Translations under genes and position numbers: made by a program
NCBI GenBank assembly: GCA_028288365.1
Contig: JAQBNU010000131.1
Span: 1 to 48,660 of the forward strand
Source: Chitinophagaceae bacterium
GTDB taxonomy: Bacteria; Bacteroidota; Bacteroidia; Cytophagales; Cytophagaceae
DNA: 48,660 nt
Direction: 5' to 3'
Shown here: positions 43,801 through 48,660 of the stretch, one piece after another
How positions within the stretch are numbered: position 1 is the first letter of the stretch
Layout of the letters: each line of letters begins with the position of its first letter
Notes under the pieces: model-generated
Database searches by the model: none
The model's input: only the letters and a program-made list of their open reading frames with translations
Told to the model about the DNA's origin: nothing

Positions 43801-43828
43801 TGGTCAGTGGACAGTTGTCAGTGATCAG
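43801..43828. repeat. 7-bp tandem repeat (TGGTCAG type), left
   Basis: Four heptamers in a row: TGGTCAG, TGGACAG, TTGTCAG, TGATCAG. The same heptamers appear inverted at 44205-44226. Confidence 0.65.
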
Positions 43829-43833
43829 TAAAT

Positions 43834-43866
43834 AAAAAGGACTCCACTTTATGGAGTCCTTTTTTT
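43834..43866 (+). terminator. Rho-independent terminator of the DUF2490-like gene
   Basis: AAAAAGGACTCCA (43834-43846) pairs perfectly with 43852-43864 around a 5-base loop and runs into a T tract. Symmetric A/T tails mean it could also serve the converging reverse-strand gene. Confidence 0.9.
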
Positions 43867-43990
43867 ATTTACAGTTATTTTTATACGATCTGTTTTTGTA
43901 CTTAATCCCCGGAAGATGATTTTCCTAAAACATAACTTGTATGGAATGAATAAGTCGAGTCATTTTTAGAATGACTATCCGCACTCTTTG

Positions 43991-44197
43991 GACTATCCTT
44001 TTTCTTTTCTTTTGCTCACCCAAAAGAAAAGAAACAAAAGAAAAGGGAGCCACGAAAACCAATTGCATTAGATAGAGTGGTTCTGGAATGCGTACGAAGT
44101 TAATTCCTAAGTCTATCTAATGCAATTCGCTCTTTTCGTGGACACCAGCCGCACCCGATTTGCAGATTTCAATAGGTGAAACAGATGGATAGACATT
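43991..44197 (+). repeat. Dispersed structured hairpin element, copy 2
   Basis: Second copy of the element at 559-777, in the same orientation. Its first hairpin is a perfect 11 bp (CTTTTCTTTTG at 44004-44014 with 44021-44031). The second is CCACGAAAA (44050-44058) with TTTTCGTGG (44133-44141), then AATTGCATTAGATAG (44061-44075) with 44113-44127, both perfect. It lies in the 430-bp gap between convergent genes, with no open frame of its own. Confidence 0.8.
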
Positions 44198-44204
44198 TTT
44201 ATTT

Positions 44205-44226
44205 TGATCACTGACAACTGATCACT
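44205..44226. repeat. 7-bp tandem repeat, right (inverted)
   Basis: TGATCACTGACAACTGATCA region; reverse-complement it reads as the heptamers TGATCAG, TTGTCAG, TGATCA seen at 43801-43828. It abuts the stop codon of the reverse-strand gene. Confidence 0.6.
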
Positions 44227-46462
44227 ATCTAAGTAGTGTAATCGATCCCGTCTTATTAAATTCCTGTCCGTCGAAATACTTTCCATGTACGGAATAAGTA
44301 TAAACTGAAAGTGTTTGTTCTGTACCGTTGCTGGTTTTATAAACCCCGTTCCATCCTTTGGTATTGGCATCTGCGAAACTATTGGTTTCGTAAATCAATT
44401 CTCCCCACTTGTTATAAATGCGGAAAGCGAAATCATTTTCCTGTACCGCCGTGCCGTATACTTTTACGGTTTTATTTTCAGGATTGGCTGAAGCAGGATT
44501 CACCACGTTTGGAATATAAATCAATCGGGGGTTGCCTACCTGTATCGTGACATTGATGCTGTCTGACACATGGCAACCACTGGCAGGTTCCGTCGCAATG
44601 AATTTGTAGGTGCCGGTTTCTGTGACGGTTTGTGCTTTATTGGTATCCAGTGTGGTATTGGTGGTAATGTTGCTCCATAAATACTTATAAGCATTGCTGT
44701 TGGCCACAGGATTGAGTACCATGGGTTCGGTATTGTATCCGAAGGTATCCGTAGGAATTAACATCGCTTGTACATCGATCGAATTGACATTCACTGTTTT
44801 GCTATCACTGCATCCTACAGCGTCTGTTACCGTTACTCCGTATGTACGATTGCTGGTAGGTGTACTCACAGGATTCTGAAGGGCTGCATTATCAAGGTCT
44901 GTAGCCGGTGACCAGGCATAGGTGAAAGCACCTGTACCTCCTGATCCGGAAGATTGCAGCGTGACGGAATTACCACGACAGATGGATGTGTCTGTGAAGC
45001 CTACGTTAGCAACCACTGCAGGAACAAGGGTAGCCGAAGTGGTGATGGTTAAATAACAACCTTTCGTGTCCGATACTTTCAGTGAATAACTGATTGGTGT
45101 ATTCAAAGCAGCTCCGGTTAAATCTACCGTTGGCTTTTCAGCTGTAGCATCATTTAAGTAAGTGGACGGTGTCCATTGGTAAGAAAGACTAGTCGGATAA
45201 GTCGCGTAATCGGTAGTGTTGAAGATTTTGGTAGTGCCCTGACAAATATCAATAGGATTGGCGGTGACGAAGAGGTAAGGGTTACTTCCCTGTCCGAGGT
45301 GTGTCACATTTTTACTCTTGGTAATCGAACAGCCGTTGCCATCGGTGACAAGTACAGAGATTAAAAACGTTCCCAATCCTGAACTGCTAAAGTCTATGGT
45401 TGGATTAGCAATGGTCGTGCTACCTGTACCAAAGTAACTGATAGGTGTCCATGAATACGTCATAGGTCCTGCGCCTTGTACGTTGACATGCATAGGGCCT
45501 GTGGCATGGTAACATATGGAAGTATCTGCCCCTATGTCTGCCAGAGGAGGTGTATAATCAGAAACATACACAGTATCGGCGATGCGGCAGGGACTCAACG
45601 CTCCACCCGAAACGGCCACCCAGTATTTGGCAGGAGTGCTAGCTACATAGGTATTGGCATTTGCACCTGTTTGACCAGTAGAGGAACCGTTCCAGTAATA
45701 GGTATAGGAAGCGTTATAAGTAGTCGATAAGGTAAGGTTTGTTCCAGGACATTTTTGTTTGTCAGGACCCAGGTCCGGAGGAGCAGGGCTGGATTGCAGA
45801 GGGGCGTAAATATTATCCAGTACACGACATCCGTTGATGTCGCTGGCCATGACAGTCACATATTTTACAGTAGGGATCACTGTAGTCAAAGAGCTACCTG
45901 TACCGGCTACCGAAACAGTGGTATCCGTTGTTCCTGTACTGTTAATATACCATTTATAAGAATTGGCAAGGTATTGACTTCCTACAGTAGCAGTGAAGGT
46001 AATGCTTTCGTATGAGCAATGTGCCAAAACAGCATTTCCACTATTGATGGCAAGTACCGGAGTGACTGGCGCATAATTGATCAGGTTTAACGTATCGTTG
46101 GCGGTATACACTGTGCCATATACAGGATCGGTATAAGAGATGGTCACTACCCATACGCCCTCTTCATTGGTGTCTACCGTTGGGCTGGTATAAGTAAAGG
46201 TTCCAGTGCTTGTATTGACCCATGAATAATCGAACTGACTTGGATCAACGGTAACAGGTCCCGATCCACAGTTTCTTACTGCGAGTCTTACCGTCTGGTT
46301 TATGCATTTATAGGCATAAGGCAGAGCACCTGCTGAAGCCCCCGGTGTAGAATTTTTTCCGTTGATGGTGATACAGGGCATAGGCCCAGCGGTGGTATAA
46401 GCCTCTACCGTTCCCGAAAAACAGATCAGGCTAAAGAGTAGGCAAAACAGGAAATGTTTCAT
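44225..46462 (-). CDS. Multidomain Ig/PKD-like surface protein with gliding-motility-associated C-terminal domain
   Basis: 745 residues from ATG 46462 (an in-frame ATG at 46486 gives a poorer leader). Signal peptide cut near GTVEA. The body is a string of ~80-residue Ig/PKD-like domains with recurring YxWSPxTxLxNxxxxNP blocks (YSWTPISYFGTGSTTIANP; YQWTPSTYLNDATAEKP; YAWSPATDLDNAALQNP). The last ~95 residues are the type B sorting domain of type IX secretion (YIPNVVNPASANPENK, FRIYNKWGELIYET, GSITLLR). It is likely secreted and anchored at the surface as an adhesin. Confidence 0.9.
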   Translation of the reverse strand: MKHFLFCLLFSLICFSGTVEAYTTAGPMPCITINGKNSTPGASAGALPYAYKCINQTVRLAVRNCGSGPVTVDPSQFDYSWVNTSTGTFTYTSPTVDTNEEGVWVVTISYTDPVYGTVYTANDTLNLINYAPVTPVLAINSGNAVLAHCSYESITFTATVGSQYLANSYKWYINSTGTTDTTVSVAGTGSSLTTVIPTVKYVTVMASDINGCRVLDNIYAPLQSSPAPPDLGPDKQKCPGTNLTLSTTYNASYTYYWNGSSTGQTGANANTYVASTPAKYWVAVSGGALSPCRIADTVYVSDYTPPLADIGADTSICYHATGPMHVNVQGAGPMTYSWTPISYFGTGSTTIANPTIDFSSSGLGTFLISVLVTDGNGCSITKSKNVTHLGQGSNPYLFVTANPIDICQGTTKIFNTTDYATYPTSLSYQWTPSTYLNDATAEKPTVDLTGAALNTPISYSLKVSDTKGCYLTITTSATLVPAVVANVGFTDTSICRGNSVTLQSSGSGGTGAFTYAWSPATDLDNAALQNPVSTPTSNRTYGVTVTDAVGCSDSKTVNVNSIDVQAMLIPTDTFGYNTEPMVLNPVANSNAYKYLWSNITTNTTLDTNKAQTVTETGTYKFIATEPASGCHVSDSINVTIQVGNPRLIYIPNVVNPASANPENKTVKVYGTAVQENDFAFRIYNKWGELIYETNSFADANTKGWNGVYKTSNGTEQTLSVYTYSVHGKYFDGQEFNKTGSITLLR

Positions 46463-46541
46463 AACAAGGGCTTTTAGGTTATACATACGCTCAAAACAAC
46501 TAAAATGTAACCTGCTTAATCATATACGGTTAAACAAGTTA

Positions 46542-46549
46542 CAAAGTTA
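46542..46549 (-). promoter_or_regulatory. Promoter -7 element TAACTTTG (reverse strand)
   Basis: Exact TAnnTTTG match on the reverse strand, about 80 bases upstream of the 745-aa surface protein start. No TTG at the usual -33 distance. It lies just after the end of the upstream adhesin gene. Confidence 0.45.
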
Positions 46550-46554
46550 GAGGT

Positions 46555-48660
46555 TTAACGCAGTAAAGTGACTTTACCTTTAATGGTATTGTGGATATTG
46601 GAATATTCTTCGGTGCCTTCGTAGTAAATGATGAATGGATAGACGCCTATCGGCATGATTTCTCCTCTATAAATACCATCCCAGCTGTGGTTAATGTCTT
46701 CGGTATAGAAGATCACCTCTCCCCAACGGTTAAAGATACTGATGCTGAATTTTCCTAAATGGGCACCATAGATCTGGAAGACGTTGTTGTTTCCACAACT
46801 TGAGCAACCAGGATTGAATCCGGTAGGATTAAACACACGCGGTTCACAAATGTCTCTCACCAGTATACTGTCTGTAATGGAACAATGGTATTGACTGGTC
46901 AGCGTTACAAAGTACTTGATGGTTGCCGTCGGAGTGATCTCCAGTGTTTGTAGTGTATCCGTCGGATTACCTGTTTCCCATACGTATTTCGCCGCTCCGC
47001 TGCCTGCATCAAGCGTCAGTGTTACCGTTTTTTCATCGCAGAAGTTTACACGATCCGGTAAGGTACTGGTTGGATAAGGCGTAAATTTAACTTTGTCTGT
47101 GACACTGGCTATACAACGGTCAATGGTAATGGTCCCCACATACAAGCTGTCTTGTGTTACAGTGATGCTATCGGTATGATCGTTGGTCAATACACCATTT
47201 TGTGTCCAGGTATAACCCAGTTTCAGGAATTGATTGACATTGGCAATGTTCGAAGGTCTTACATAAAGCTTCACGGTTGACCCCTGACAAGCGATGCTGT
47301 CTATTGGAGTAAGCGCCGGTACTGGCAATCCAATCAGATAGACACTGTCTTGTGCCACACAAAGGGTAGCGTTATCTGTGACATTGACATAGTATAAAGC
47401 CGTATCGTTTGGTGCCACGGGAACAGTGATAAGACTTGTAGTAGCGCCTGTCGCCGGCCAGTTATAAGCTACTCCGCTAGGATAGTTCGCCGGGTTGATC
47501 AATACCGCCTCAAGATCTGTCGTCGCATGACAATCTACTACATCTTCTGTCGTCACCTGAGGAGGACTGTTAAGCGTTTTGGAATCTTCTGTGGTACAAC
47601 TGTTACTGAAGAAGTATTTGATCTTATAAACACCTGCCACGCTAGGGTTGATGAATGTTTTGTTGGCTCCTTGTATCAACACGCCGTCTTTATACCATTG
47701 GAATGTTCCACCCTGAACAGGTATGGTACTTGGATTGGAATTGATGGTCATGTTTTCGGAAAAACATAAGGGTGTTGGCTGCAGGTTAAAGCTGACAGGG
47801 ATAGTAAAGATAGAGACCTGCATGGTGTCATTCACATGACAACCCTTGCTATCACTAGCGGTTAACACGTAGCCTGTATTAGCCGTTACGGTTGCTGTCG
47901 CATAAGGAGAAGAAGACAATACCGCACCACCGCTTACCGCCCATGTATAAGATACAGCCGGTTGAATCGTATCGGAGGCTAAATTAACTTGTCCATTGCT
48001 ACAGGTGAATTGATCGGGTCCAGCATCAGCAATTGGCAAAGGCTCGATGACAATATCGATGGAAGCATTTTCCGGGTTACAACTTCCATTGCCACTTGAA
48101 GTGAGCGTAAGCACGGCTCTACCGGCAGTGATTTCAGCAGGAGAAGGATAGTAGGTGGCACTCAGTAACGTAGGACTCGGAGAGAAGTTGCCACCTGCTG
48201 AAGAAGAACTCCATATTCCTCCTGTGGCATTGGTAACGGTTCCACTAAGAGGCGCACCAAGGGTAGGAGTACATAAGATTGCTGGATTAGCCGTGACAAG
48301 CGGACTTGGGGCGATGGTCACTATAAAATTACTGAAGACCGGACTACATTGCGCGTTGCCTGTTGTACTCAATACGAGTGTAACGGTACCAGCCGTTCTG
48401 TCACCAGGAGAAGGTGTGTAAGTATTATTGAGTTGTGTGATCGGATTAGAGAAACTACCAGATCCTGTAGTGGACCACTTACCGCCTGTCGCATTGAAGA
48501 CAGAACCGAGCAGCGCGATAGAGGCAACGTTCGCACATGTATTGACCGGCGAACCGGCGATAGCAGTCGGTGCCGGTTGGAAGGTGACCTGTAGTGTATC
48601 GTATACCGCTTTACACTTACCCTGATTGGCCGATGCGGCAAAGATGTTGATGTTGTGTGC
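46555..48660 (-). CDS. Large adhesin-like protein with gliding-motility-associated C-terminal domain (partial, 5' end outside window)
   Basis: The reverse frame is open from the right window edge to a TAA at 46555-46557, 701 residues in this window; the first in-window start-like codon is only a TTG inside a repeat, so the gene continues. Near the edge two or more copies of an ~90-residue repeat are seen (ATGGKWSTTGSGSFS and ATGGIWSSSSAGGNFS, each followed by TYxPSxxDRTAGTVTL-type strands and a GNxxCxP turn). Ig-like domains follow. The C-terminus (VFNPTGFNPGCSSCGNN, FSIFNRWGEVIFYTED, GKVTLLR) is the type B type IX sorting domain. Probably a giant surface adhesin, paralogous in part to the downstream gene. 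Confidence 0.88.
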   Translation of the reverse strand, partial: AHNINIFAASANQGKCKAVYDTLQVTFQPAPTAIAGSPVNTCANVASIALLGSVFNATGGKWSTTGSGSFSNPITQLNNTYTPSPGDRTAGTVTLVLSTTGNAQCSPVFSNFIVTIAPSPLVTANPAILCTPTLGAPLSGTVTNATGGIWSSSSAGGNFSPSPTLLSATYYPSPAEITAGRAVLTLTSSGNGSCNPENASIDIVIEPLPIADAGPDQFTCSNGQVNLASDTIQPAVSYTWAVSGGAVLSSSPYATATVTANTGYVLTASDSKGCHVNDTMQVSIFTIPVSFNLQPTPLCFSENMTINSNPSTIPVQGGTFQWYKDGVLIQGANKTFINPSVAGVYKIKYFFSNSCTTEDSKTLNSPPQVTTEDVVDCHATTDLEAVLINPANYPSGVAYNWPATGATTSLITVPVAPNDTALYYVNVTDNATLCVAQDSVYLIGLPVPALTPIDSIACQGSTVKLYVRPSNIANVNQFLKLGYTWTQNGVLTNDHTDSITVTQDSLYVGTITIDRCIASVTDKVKFTPYPTSTLPDRVNFCDEKTVTLTLDAGSGAAKYVWETGNPTDTLQTLEITPTATIKYFVTLTSQYHCSITDSILVRDICEPRVFNPTGFNPGCSSCGNNNVFQIYGAHLGKFSISIFNRWGEVIFYTEDINHSWDGIYRGEIMPIGVYPFIIYYEGTEEYSNIHNTIKGKVTLLR

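Overview
The window reads as chromosomal DNA of a Bacteroidota bacterium, most likely a gliding Cytophagia/Chitinophagia-type organism. The evidence is direct: two long proteins at the right end carry or belong to the family with the gliding-motility-associated (type B, type IX secretion) C-terminal domain. A PorE-like TPR/PD40/CRD/OmpA protein and a DUF2490-like barrel are present. RHS proteins have the Bacteroidota-type N-terminus and the YELxDHLGNV signature. Promoter-like TAnnTTTG elements occur, and genes lack obvious Shine-Dalgarno sites. I see no tRNA, rRNA or CRISPR array.

Layout. 1-5044: the tail of an outer-membrane-type protein, a small lipoprotein, the PorE-like protein and an uncharacterised MARQKG-family gene, separated by repeat-rich intergenic DNA. 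5045-16701: a tightly packed operon for a type II secretion / type IV pilus-like machine. Its order is major pseudopilin (G-like), short prepilin peptidase (O), ATPase (E), secretin (D), L-like, M-like, fibronectin-type lipoprotein, C/PilP-like, MORN-repeat protein, K-like, I-like and J-like minor pseudopilins, and platform protein F. There is one ATPase and no retraction ATPase, which favours a type II secretion-like reading. 16899-41068: a second co-directional gene string. It encodes a 1107-aa exported beta-rich protein, a membrane-anchored Skp/OmpH-like protein, a lipoprotein, a 2006-aa SpvB/RHS-like protein, a 246-aa exported protein, a 4198-aa RHS protein and a two-helix membrane protein. 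The 4198-aa RHS protein ends in an AT-rich tip with a possible permuted papain-like His/Cys arrangement, and the two-helix protein just downstream is a candidate immunity protein. 41272-42017: a RAYT (REP-associated tyrosine transposase) between inverted REP hairpins. 42180-48660: an exported unknown, a DUF2490-like barrel and two reverse-strand multidomain adhesin-like proteins, the last running off the window.

The most interesting reading is that the compact secretion machine and the split RHS toxin-like cargo downstream form one functional locus; this is inferred from synteny only. The intergenic DNA also holds several unexplained structures. One is a ~210-bp dispersed hairpin element present twice with compensatory base changes in its stem. 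Another is a set of three unrelated-sequence arrays that share an ~11-bp (one helical turn) period. There are also paired palindromes ahead of the cargo operon, and direct repeats flanking the MARQKG gene.
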